Origin: Acorus gramineus
Lineage: Eukaryota; Streptophyta; Magnoliopsida; Acorales; Acoraceae
Length of the DNA stretch: 64,000 nucleotides
Assembly (NCBI GenBank): GCA_030737835.1
Contig: JAUJYN010000016.1
Coordinates: 1,775,001 to 1,839,000 of the forward strand
Direction: 5' to 3'
The notes under the pieces are model-generated. The model was not told the origin of the DNA. It ran no database searches and saw only the letters and a list, made by a program, of their open reading frames with translations. The first letter of the stretch is position 1. The number at the start of each line of letters is the position of its first letter. Of this stretch, positions 10,209-20,362 are shown piece after piece. The position numbers and the translations under genes were made by a program.

Positions 10209-12815
10209 ATCCGAATACTTGAGTGGTAGCTGTTGTTGTAGGCGAACTCCACCAACGGGAGATGCCTCTCCCAACTGCCCCCAAAGTCGAGAATGCAAGC
10301 TCGCAACATGTCCTCAAGGGTCTGTATCGTTCTCTCCGACTGGCTGTCCGTCTGCGGATGAAATGATGTACTAAAGTGGAGGTTCATACCAAGGGCGTGC
10401 TGGAGGCTGCGCCAGAACCTCGAAGTAAACCTCACGTCTCTATCAGAAATGATGCTGACGGGAGTGCCATGGAGACGAACAATCTCGGAGACAAACAACT
10501 GCGCCAGGGTGTCCAGAGAATCAGTGAGTCGAATGGGGAGGAAATGAGTGGACTTAGTCAGTCGGTCGACGATCACCCAGATGGCATCGCGACCCGAACG
10601 TGACCTCGGCAAACCCGAAACAAAGTCCATGGTGATCTGCTCCCACTTCCACTGAGGAATCTCAATGGACTGCAGCTTCCCCGTAGGACGCTGATGCTCT
10701 GACTTCACCTGCTGGCATACCAAGCAACGGGCAACGAAACGGCCAATATCCGCCTTCATCCCGCGCCACCAGTAGCCACGACGAAGGCCCCTGTACATCT
10801 TTGTGCCACCAGGATGCACTGTGTACCTCGAACGATGGGCCTCGTCTAAGATCTTTTTCTTCAGCTCTGCGTCGTCAGGAATGCATACCCGACCTCTGAA
10901 CCGCAGGATTCCATCCTCGTGAATCTGGTAGTCCGGACGCTCGCCCCGGGCGACGCCTTCAGAGAGGACTAGAAAGTGAGGATCCCGCCCCTGAGCCATG
11001 CGGATCGCATCAAGGAGAATGGGTTGCACCACTAGCCTGGCCAAAAATCCACCAGCAGGCGTCTCCCGAACGCTGATCCAGCAAGCGGCCTCCTCCAGAA
11101 GCCTCCAACGACGTACAGCCAAGTGGGCGGCCATGCCCAAGGGCTGCCTGCTGAGAGCATCGGCCACGACATTCGCCTTACCCGGATGGTAAGCGATGTC
11201 ACAGTCATAGTCCTTCAGGAACTCGACCCAACGTCGCTGACGCATGTTGAGCTCCGGCTGGGACTGCAAATAAGTCAGGCTCTTGTGATCTGTAAAGAGT
11301 TTGAACTCCTCGCCATAAAGGTAGTGCCTCCATATCTTTAGCGCAAAGATGATCGCTGCTAACTCCAAGTCGTGGGTGGGGTAATTCTGCTCATGGGGCT
11401 TCAACTGACGCGACGTGTAAGCCACAACCTTGCCGTTCTGCATCAGGACACAACCCAAACCCAGCCGCGATGCATCGGAGTAGACTGCGAAACCATCACT
11501 CCCAGATGGAATGGTAAGCACTGGCGCTGAGGTGAGTCTCCCCTTCAACTCCAGAAAGCTTTCCTCACAAGATGGGGACCACTCAAACCGGACATCCTTC
11601 CGCGTGAGGCGGATCAATGGGACGGCTATCTTTGAGAAACCCTCGACAAACCTCTGATAATAACCCGCAAAACCCAAAAAGCTCCGAATCTCAGTGGGGT
11701 TCGACGGTCGCCGCCAATTCGACACGGTAAGCGTCTTGCCCGGGTCCACAGATATGCCCTCACCGAAAATCACATGGTCTAAGAAGGCCACTCGCTCCAA
11801 CTAGAACTCACACTTATTGAACTTGGTGAACAACTGGTGTCGGGGCAAAGTCTCCAAGACAGTGCGAAGATGGTCAGCGTGCTCCTCAAGACTCCTCGAG
11901 TACACCAGAATATCATCGATGAAGACTACCACAAAGGAGTCGAGGAAGGGCCGAAACACCCGGTTCATCAAATCCATGAAGGCCGCCGACGCATTCGTCA
12001 ACCCAAATGGCAGTACTCGGAACTCGTAGTGCCCATAACGGGTACGAAAGGCCGTCTTCAGAATATCCGACTCCTGGATCTTCAGCTGATAGTAGCCTGA
12101 ACGGAGATCGATCTTTGAAAAGACACGCGCTCCCTGGAGCTGGTCAAACAGATCGTCAATCCGCGGTAAGGGGTACTTGTTCTTCACGGTCCGCTTGTTC
12201 AGCTGCCTGTAATCAATACAAAGACGCAGCGAACCGTCCTTCTTCCGAACTAATAGAACAACGGCTCCCCACGGAGAGACACTCAGACGTGCGAGGCCCT
12301 TCTTGAGCAACTCTTCTAGCTGCTCCTTGAGCACCTTCATCTCCCCTAGGGCCATCCGGTACGGATCCCTTGAAATTGGCTCAGTCCCCGAAATTAGATT
12401 TATCTCAAACTCGATCGCGCAATCCGGCAGTAGACCCGGAAGATCATCAGGAAAAATCTCCAGATATTCTGCCACAACCAGAGTCTGTTTGATATCTGCC
12501 CGCAGCGGTGCATCCTCCTTAGCAACGTATGCCAGAAAACCCTCACATCCTCCATGAAGGAGTCTCCACACCTGGATGGACGACACGAACCCCAAAGGGG
12601 CTATGTCCCGATTGCCAACGAACTGGAAAGATCTCTGACCAGGGATGTGGAAAGACACCGACTTTGCGAAACAGTCGATACTGGCGTGGCTAGCCGAGAG
12701 CCAATCCATTCCCAGGAGGGCGTCGAAGTCCGACATGGCGAGCTCGACCAACTCCAATGGAAACTCATGCTCCGCAATCACCATGGTACATCCCCGATAA
12801 ACAGAATGGAGGACC
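10209..12815 (-). pseudogene. pol: Chromovirus pol fragment: protease tail, RT, RNase H, integrase
   Basis: A well preserved Ty3/Gypsy pol on the minus strand; only about one interruption is visible inside it. Order on the minus strand: protease tail with [16 protein letters not shown] (about 12800-12660); reverse transcriptase with [23 protein letters not shown] (in parts about 12240-12150) and the FIDDIL catalytic core at 11906-11923; RNase H with [14 protein letters not shown] near 11495-11440 and the conserved DHKSLTYL near 11300-11270; and integrase with its H-H-C-C zinc motif (about 10835-10700), followed by the TMDFVSGL core and the [19 protein letters not shown] stretch near 10365-10300. 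The gag-side and chromodomain-side ends are absent. It probably belongs to the minus-strand element whose gag start and 5' LTR lie at 31251-33900, now separated by a large nest of insertions. Confidence 0.85.
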
Positions 12816-14816
12816 CCTTTTTGAGAATTAATGACCCTCTCTCTCTCTCTCTTTTTCTCTCCCTCTCTCTCTCCAACCCCTAGAGGAAAAAAAGAGAGAG
12901 AGTCATCCGACCCTTCTTTTCTTCTTCTTTTGTTGTTGTTGCTCCCCTTTGTGTCCCCTTTTGTTTGTGTGAGGAGGAAGGGAAGAAGAAGAAGAAGCAC
13001 AAGAAGGAAGTGCAAGAAAGAAAGGTGTGTTTGTGTTGTTGTTGTTGATGATTCTCCTATCCTTAGCTCCCTCTCATACCCCCCCCCCTTTTGTCCCCTG
13101 TTTCCAGACAAGAAAGGCTTGAGGAGATGATGAGGAGGTGGTGGTAGTGGTGGTGGTGGTTGAGGTGGTCGTGGGTGTGTCGAGAACCCCGAATCTCCCC
13201 ATTTCCCTCCCCCTGTTTTGGTAAGGCAGCACTCTCTATTTTAAAGATCTCAGTGAATCTAGTATTTAGAGGCACATTTCTAGGATTATGTCTTCATATG
13301 ATATGATCATCTATGTGTCTAGTTGTTATATATGAAATTTGGGGTCATTATGATATCTGTGGTGTAAGTTAGAACCAGTTTTGCATGGCCTGTCCAGATT
13401 CGCGTAGGAATTGACCTGCTTCTGGAAATGATATGTTTCAGGCTTGTAGAGGCAAAATTAGGTTCTAATGTCTCATGGATTATGATCCCAGCATATCAGA
13501 GAATGTGCATGATTTATTTCATAATTTTTGGAAGTGTATTGGGTGCTGTGAAGACCAATTAGTAGGGCTGGTTGCAGCAGGTTTAGCAGTTTTGCTTGGT
13601 TGAGTGTCAAGGAGTTGGTTGCATGTGTCTTGGGTGATAATATGGAAGTATCAGGGGTTAGGGTCTTCATGAAGTAGGCTTATATGTGTGATATGAGGTT
13701 CCATAATTTAATTATGGATCATTGGTTGTGTTTTGCAGATCTCGTAGACCGGACGCGTGGTGATCCGGGTATCGGTGAGTGGTTTGGTCCAATCTCCCCC
13801 CCCCTTCGGGATGCGCTGGACGAGCGTAGTCGCACGTCGCGCATCGATGGGGCAATTTAGCTATACTACTTGTGTAGATAAGTAGTATAGCCATGCTTAA
13901 GCTATAATATGTAGATATCTTGCATGCTAGGCTTATATACATGTATTGTATTCATGTATGAATGATTGTGTTGCATGCGCCCCTCTAGTATGGGCATGTA
14001 TGTTGTAAATGTGTATGAATGTATAGAATATGGCATGTCTTAGGTAGTATTGTAATACTACTCCCACCATATTAATGGGAATATACAGTATGATTAAGTC
14101 TGGGTTAATAACGGGCACCTGCCTAATATTCCCTTGCGATAAGACACGAGGGCGTGGTGTAGCTGTTGCGCCCATGCTAATGGGGCAAAAAGCTATGACA
14201 AACTTCATGAGATGATGATCTCTCTCGCCTTCTCCCACTGAACAAACTGAGTAAGTAGATGTGATTTCCTACTCGACTCAGATTCGTTTGGAATATTGGC
14301 ATGCACCTGTTAGTGCGCGAGATCGCGCTTGACCCTTTCTTTTAAATTGGTGATATCCAACACATGCTTAAGTTAGGCCTTGTGTGCTTATGTGATTAAT
14401 GACCATGTATGCATGTTGTATGATTTATTATGATGTAAATCCATGTTAGGGAGTGTCCCTATAATTATTAGATGATTGTGCATATGGTTCATGCACATAT
14501 CTAGATATAATTCTCCTGGATATATTTATATGCGCGTGTTAAAAACTGATAGGCCTATCTGAAATAGGCGTGGGTATGACCCGCTGCCAGGTTGTACCTT
14601 ATTAGTTAGAGCGCTAGCGATGTAATCGCCCCGTGCATCCGAGCGATGCACTCGTTTGGAATTCAAGAGAATTCATTATCTTATGAGATTATTTCTATGT
14701 GAGAGCAGAGGTAACCCCTTTGTGTCTAAGTGACGCAACGGTGTGGGAGTACAGTAGTATTCGATATCTCGATAAGTGATTATCGAGAATAGTTGTTTTC
14801 CATTGGGTTCGCTTTG
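12816..14816 (+). mobile_element. Chromovirus LTR fragment, LTR-C type (AT-rich spacer)
   Basis: A CT-rich leader (about 12835-12880) is followed by a leader module ending TTTTG at 13220 before GTAAGG, then the 36-nt mini-module (13739-13774) with TTTTGCAG before it and GTGAGT after it. Unlike the other LTRs, the spacer between the two modules (13221-13738) is AT-rich and not a GC-rich alternating tract. It matches the minus-strand LTR at 37556-40043 (spacer about 38445-39020). The downstream spacer (13775-14816) matches minus-strand sequence around 57480-58440. The left edge joins pol sequence and the right edge switches to another LTR. Confidence 0.75.
13739..13774 (+). other. 36-nt LTR mini-module (E2) in the AT-rich-spacer subfamily
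   Basis: Bounded by TTTTGCAG and GTGAGTGG. Its length and position are kept although the preceding spacer is unrelated to that of other subfamilies. Confidence 0.6.
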
Positions 14817-15821
14817 GGCAGCGCATCTGGGTGCGTGGATGGGCGCGCGGCAGTGCGCCAGGGGGGTGCGGGGGCGCATGCGTGCGTGCGCATGTGCGCG
14901 TACGCGTGCGGGGGCCATGCGTGTGGCTGCCGAGGGTTCGAGAAGGTGTCGGGGCACTCGGACTTGCGCGCGTACGTGTGTACTCGCATGCGTGCGAGCC
15001 CGTATGCATGTTGGTCTAAGTTTGTGGCATTTCTAGTAAATTTCATGTATATTTGTGTAGTTTACTCACCATATTGAATGCCCTTGTCTTGCAGATCTTG
15101 GCGAACGGTCACGCAACGACCTAGGTTGCGGTGAGTGGGTCGATCCAACCCAGTTGGGAGGCGTTCGATGCACGTAGGCGTGCATTGCCCTCCCCTGGGG
15201 CACCATAACTACATATTAACTTGTGTGAATAAAACTTATGTTAATGCATGCTTTGCTATGATGTAACCATACCATGTTAGACATTGTATGCTAGGGATAT
15301 ACATCCATGTATCATGTATAGAGGCCCATACATGCCTAGACACCATGTCCCATGCTTGAAAAGCCTTGATTTATGCATGTTCCCATCTAGTTTAATTTAA
15401 TTAAATCAAAATGAGATTATGTTAGTATAAGCATGCCTTAGAAAATAATATAACCTTGTTATTATAATATATGTTTTCCCCGCATCTTAGTTATGCGCCC
15501 TGGAGGAATTCTTGAGAATTCATTACCTTACTAATGTTTAGTAATCGTTGTTGACGGATCCAAGAGGATCTTATCCGTGAGAATAGATTGTTTCTCCCTT
15601 CGTTGGATCCGTGTAGGAACTAACCGGGTTGGGAAAAGCTGTCCTGACAGAGGGCTCCCATCGGTAGGTACTACCGATGCAGTCAGAAAAGTACTGACCA
15701 TGGGAGTATACCAGGTAGAGGCTACCCGGGGAAAGGGCTACCGGTGGACCAAGGGTGTAGAGCAGTCTAATCTCTCCAAAAGTCCCACGTCACCTGTAAA
15801 GGGTGAGGATGAGGATGAGGT
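14817..15821 (+). mobile_element. Chromovirus LTR fragment, left part (continues at 30694)
   Basis: It starts within a GC-rich alternating tract (14817-15010). It contains the 36-nt mini-module (15095-15130) and the second spacer up to a GAGGAT/GAGGGT-rich repeat at 15798-15820. There the LTR at 15822-30693 is inserted, and the same LTR resumes at 30694. The mini-module resembles that of the minus-strand LTR at 31510-33900, so both belong to one subfamily. Confidence 0.75.
15095..15130 (+). other. 36-nt LTR mini-module (E2)
   Basis: Flanked by CTTGCAG and GTGAGTGGG. Close in sequence to the minus-strand copy at 32497-32532. Confidence 0.6.
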
Positions 15822-16389
15822 TGTTGTGCCTGTGTCATTTGGAGCACTCTGATTGAAAATTTGGGTACATAAATTTTTTCCTAGAAGTTATGTATTCCTG
15901 ATTTGGTATTTGGATTTGATTTTGTTAAAATCCAAAATGAAGAGGTTTAAATATGATTTTATTATGAGATGTCCAGTTTTGAGTTAGCTTTCGTACAAAA
16001 GTAGAATTAGATCAACTGAATTCTTGTAGTAAAAGTTATGGGTATTTTACCAAGTATACCCTGGGGATGAAAATTCTGGCAGCAGCCCTGCTCTATGTTT
16101 AGCTCTAATTTCGGAATAGCTGGAGAGATTATTTGATCTTGGCATAACCATGAAAGTTGTAGATAATCTTCTTGGCTTTCCATCGGAATTGGAATTGTGC
16201 AATTCGGAGCTATATCGAGGAAGTTATGGCTGTTCCAGTGAAGCATGCGCAGAATTTCTTGTCAAAGGGCGACTTAGTCATTTCATTCCCTCTTTAGATA
16301 TTTGTGCAACAAATATCTCTTTCTCTCTCTCCCTCCCATAACCCTCACGTCAACCTTCTTTCTTTGCTCTCTCTTCCTCTCTCTCAAGC
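15822..16389 (+). mobile_element. Solo LTR (LTR-D type), first part; second part at 27751-30693
   Basis: It starts TGTTGTGCCTG at 15822 and shows the conserved B-type opening block and CT-rich leader. It is interrupted at 16390 by a solo LTR-A whose target duplication CAAGC (16385-16389 and 27751-27755) proves that the two parts were once continuous. The whole LTR is about 3.5 kb. Its own flanks (GAGGT on the left, AGGTG on the right) are a near match rather than a clean duplication. Confidence 0.8.
16385..16389 (+). repeat. Target-site duplication CAAGC, left copy
   Basis: The identical five bases occur at 27751-27755, directly after the end of the inserted LTR-A. Five bases is the usual Ty3/Gypsy duplication size. 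Confidence 0.85.
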
Positions 16390-17082
16390 TGTTATATATG
16401 TGTCACTTTTTAGCTTTCTAGTAACCATTGGAGCATTCTGGCAGTTTTTGAGTTTTTTTCGTTTTTCGATCGGAACCGCTAAAATTTTGGACTGTTAGCT
16501 ATCGTCCTGTGTTTGAGGACTCCGATTGAAAATCTAACTGCATATTATGTGTCCTGGTGCCATTTTAAGCCACTCACAAAATTTTCATCGAATTCCGGTA
16601 ACGTTTCTGAAATTTCACAGTTCCGGGGCGTATCCGGGTTTTTACCGAGCGAGAAGTCATTGGGAGAGTTGACTCGGTCAAAGTGGGCCCATGACTTGGT
16701 CAACCCTTTTTTTTTTTTGTGTGGTTGGGTTGACCCAAGTCAAAGCCCACTTAAACTCATTAATCAAGCCTTAAACCCTAATTAACCTTGATTACCCTAA
16801 TCTAAGTGAGTTGACTATTTAAGTGAGAGCTAAAAGTTGCCCCCACTATTCATCTTCTTCCCCAACTCATTTTCTCTCTCCCCCTCTCTCCTTTTCTTGG
16901 TTTTGAGCCACCTAGAGTTCTTGAAACTCAAAACTCAAAACATAGAAAGGTTAGATCCGGTCCCGATCTATCCCCCGGTGTTCTCGGATTCGAGTTCCGA
17001 CAAGTTTTGCCCCCTCTAACCCCTTCTATTCTCCCCTGTTTTCAGCCCCTTTTGAGGTAGGAAGAGGTCTTGGTGGTGGAGA
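16390..17082 (+). mobile_element. Solo LTR (LTR-A type), first part; second part at 25311-27750
   Basis: It starts TGTTATATATGTG and runs through the U3-like block and the leader into the leader module (GTCTTGGTGGTGGAGA). The minus-strand element 17083-25310 is inserted there, and the LTR resumes at 25311. It is flanked by CAAGC duplications. With no internal region of its own it is a solo LTR of about 3.1 kb. Confidence 0.85.
17078..17082 (+). repeat. Target-site duplication GGAGA, left copy
   Basis: The identical five bases are at 25311-25315, after the terminal ACA of the minus-strand element. Confidence 0.85.
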
Positions 17083-17423
17083 TGTCACGCCCCAGGGCGG
17101 CGCGTCCCCGGTACGCGGCAAGTGTATATATAATATCAGAATCTACACAGGAGGTCAATAATATATATCATACACAAACAACTAGAATGACACACATGCA
17201 ACAAAAGGCTGACATGATATATACACCAAATGCGGAAGCAAAAGACTGAATCTGTAAATAAACATTCTACAGACTCGATACTCAATCATCTGTCCTGTGA
17301 GAGCCAATATACACAAATACCACTGAACATATACAAACACGTGCCAAGCACGGAAATCAAATACATACAGTCAAGAAGGGATGATGATAACCTCTGGCAC
17401 TCGTCGAACGTGGCGCTGCTCCG

Positions 17424-17488
17424 CTACTGAAGGAATCCCTCGGAAAGCTCCAACTGCTGCTCCGGCTCTAGCTCAGGCTCAGTGACCA
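17424..17488 (-). other. LTR terminal module (E3), 65-nt form
   Basis: On the minus strand it starts after CCCCAG and ends in TAG. It is 12 nt (four codons) longer than the common 53-nt form, so the reading frame is the same. The acidic composition is kept. Confidence 0.55.
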
Positions 17489-17613
17489 CTGGGGAAAAAC
17501 ATATGCGAGGGGTGAGCCACACGCTCAGTGAACAGCACAACCCATGCATCACAGACAATATTTACCACAATTCCATTATTTATCCATCCTCTAAGACATA
17601 ACAACATAATCCA

Positions 17614-17637
17614 GTGGTTCGCACTTCGCCGAACCAC
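17614..17637 (-). other. Conserved LTR hairpin with compensated pair
   Basis: Arms GTGGTTCG and CGAACCAC around an 8-nt loop. The neighbouring unit in the same LTR (17709-17732) has the GTGGGT / ACCCAC version, so the two versions coexist in one LTR. Confidence 0.55.
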
Positions 17638-17708
17638 CACACCCTCACCCTCACCCATCAATGGGTGACATAGGCTATTGGGACTGACAATCATCCAACC
17701 ACAATCCA

Positions 17709-17732
17709 GTGGGTCGCTCATCGCCAACCCAC
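17709..17732 (-). other. Conserved LTR hairpin, wobble version
   Basis: On the minus-strand transcript the arms would be GUGGGUUG and CGACCCAC. They pair completely if one G-U wobble is allowed. Confidence 0.45.
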
Positions 17733-18730
17733 TACACCCTCACCCTCACCCTACTACGGGTGACATAGGATTTTGGGACTGACTAGGCTGTTGGTCACCC
17801 TTGGTCCACCGATAGTCTCTCCTCCACTCCGTAGGCCGCTTGGTCTCCACCCACAACTTCAGCACAGTCCGTCACAAAAATTGGGAGGCGCCTACTGATG
17901 TGGGTCCTCCGAAGGACGGCCTTTCTAACGCTGGGGCAGTCTCTACCGGATCCAACGAAGAGAACAGAACAGCCTATCCATACGCATATGATCCACTCGG
18001 ATCCGCCGACAACACATCTCTACAACTCTAATGTCATGAACTCTTCAGAGTTCCTCCAGGGCGCATAACCAAGATGCGGGGAACATGAACAATAAAAGCA
18101 AGGTTGTAATATCATTGGGGGAAAGAACTCGGGAGGGCGGCGTGAGTTCCCGATATAGGATACCCCGACAACCAAACAAGGAACACGGAGTACCCTAACC
18201 CGGGTCTCACCGCTGTCCTCGCAAGGCCCCTCCCCTATAATATTCACTAACATGCTAATAATCATACTAATCATACAACATTACATATAATATTATTGGG
18301 ACTAGAAACCTTGGGAGGGCAGCATGAGGTCCCGATACAGGACATCCCGACAACCAAACAAGGAACACGGAGTACCCTAACACGGGTCTCAATGTTGACC
18401 TCGCAAGGCTCCTCCCTATAATATTATCTAAGGCATGCGAATTAACATACACTAGTATTTAATTTAATAAATAAACTAGTAGGACGCATGCATAGGCCGA
18501 GGTTTCCTAACATGAAAACAGGGGACATGGTGCATGGCTCATACCCATATCCTAAGGGTGCAAGTCCCTAACATGCAAAGTCTAGGGTAGCATGCATTCT
18601 ACATTTTAATCATGCAAGCATGGATTACATATTACTGCAGGTTAATATACATCCATGGTGCCCCAGGAGAGGTCAGTATACGCCCAAGTGCGTATAACGC
18701 CTCTCTACTGGGTTGGATTGTCCCACTCAC

Positions 18731-18766
18731 CCCTAACCGGGTCGTCGCGCGACCGTCCGTCCAAAC
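18731..18766 (-). other. 36-nt LTR mini-module (E2)
   Basis: On the minus strand it is preceded by TATCTTGCAG and followed by GTGAGTGGG. Confidence 0.6.
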
Positions 18767-18839
18767 CTGCAAGATAGGCATTCAATATGGTGAGTACAAA
18801 TCCACAAATACTACAAAAATACACAACTAAACACCCAAC

Positions 18840-19870
18840 ACTCGGGAAAACGTGCATACGACCCGCACGCACGCTAGCCCGAGCACTCCGGCAACCTCCC
18901 GCACGGCCGGCAACCACCCGCACGGCCACCCGACCGCCCGGGTGCACCGCCGCGCCTCAGCTCGCGCACCCCGCGCACCGCCGGGCCCCCGCCCGTCGCC
19001 TGGACGCGCCGCCAAACCTCCAGGGTGCACCGCGCGCCCCCTGCGCCCCAGCGCAGCCGCCCGCGCACACCCCGCACAATCGCGCTGGCCCGCGAGCACC
19101 CCGCACGCCCCGCGCGCAGCGCCTCGCCCCGCACGCACCCCGCGCGCACCACCTCGCTCCGCGCGCACCCCGCGCGCACCACCAGCCTCTACCCTCCTCA
19201 CTACGCGCACGACTGCGCCTCAACCCAGCGCCCCGCGCGCATACTCCACTGCGGTGCCCAGCGCCCAGCGCCCCTGCGCCCAGCGCTCAACACCCTCGCC
19301 CAGCACACCCGGTATCCGCGACCAGCTCCCAGCGCTCAGCACCCAGCACCCGGGACCCTCACCCAGCGCCCACGCGCACGCACGCGCAACACGCGCCCAG
19401 CGCGCCAGCCAGCATGCCCACGCTGCTGCCCGCGTTGCCTGCCTGCACGGGTCGCCGAGTGGCCCGAGCACCGTTCGCCTGCATGCCCGGCACTGCTCGC
19501 TTGATGCCCGAGCACCTCCTGCCCTGCTCGCCTGCGCGCCCAGCCTGCCAACCCGGCCTGCCCGCGCCCACAGCCCACAGCCTGCCTACCCGCATGTCTC
19601 CCCCTGCACCCCCCCGAGCGCACGCCCGCGCGCGCGCCCGTGCGCACGCGCTCGCGCACTCGGCAACTGGTGCGCCTGCTCCCAGCCTACCCGGCTAGTC
19701 CTACCCAGCCTGCCCAGCCCTGCTGGCCCCCAGCGCCACCCGAGCGCACGCTCGCCCAGCCCTGCTGGCCCCCAGCGCCACCCGAGCGCACGTGCGCGCG
19801 CGCCCGCGCCAGCCGCTGCGCCTGCTGCCCTGCGCTGCTACCCTGCCCGAGACAGCAGCCTGCCAGCCCG
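18840..19870 (-). repeat. GC-rich alternating purine-pyrimidine tract, longest copy
   Basis: About 1 kb dominated by GC/CG/CA/TG steps and the motifs GCGCAC, CCCAGCGC and their relatives. It lies between the leader module and the mini-module. Equivalent but shorter tracts sit at the same place in most other LTRs. It yields long open frames in several phases on both strands, which I take to be a composition artefact. Confidence 0.7.
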
Positions 19871-20354
19871 AGACCACCCCCCCCCCACCCTTACCCGAGC
19901 ACCTCTACCACCACCCACCGACCTCCGACCACCTCCACAGCCCTCTGACGGCCACCCACAGCCGCCGACCTCCACCCAACCCCAAAACCCACCTCCTAAC
20001 ATCCATCTAAACAAGAAAAGAGGGGAAATAGGGCTTACCAAGGGGAGGAAGGGAAGTCCGGACGCTCTCCGCGCCTGAAACCTTTCCCCTAAGGCTTCCA
20101 CCGCCCGGATCTACTCCCACCTCCGAAATGGGCCAAAACATAGGAGAAGAGAGGGCGGACAGAGGGGCTAATCTCGCCGGAATCGGGATTTGAAACCACC
20201 GGGGTGTAGATCGGGACCCGATCTACACTTCCTAGGTTTTAGGTTTTTAGGTTTGAGGGGTCTAGGGGCCTCAAAAGGGAGAAAAATGAGAAAGAGGAGA
20301 GAGGGGAAGGGTTGGTAGGGATGATGAATAGTAATCCGAAAATTAGATCCCACC

Positions 20355-20362
20355 CTTATATA
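20355..20362 (-). promoter_or_regulatory. TATA box of the 3' LTR (gag-bearing element)
   Basis: Minus strand CTATATAA about 265 bp from the LTR start. This implies a short U3 and a leader/U5 of more than 3 kb that holds all the conserved modules. Confidence 0.55.

Noticed and set aside
12826-13111. Upstream extension of the minus-strand pol reading frame with a hydrophobic, signal-like start
   Set aside because: This part is the antisense of a plus-strand LTR leader (CT-rich and hydrophobic by chance) and only runs by accident into pol sequence.
18787-20078. Long overlapping open frames (over 300-400 codons) rich in Ala, Pro, Arg and His
   Set aside because: They arise in several phases and on both strands of the GC-rich alternating tract, where stop codons are rare by composition. 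No domain or conserved frame between LTR copies.
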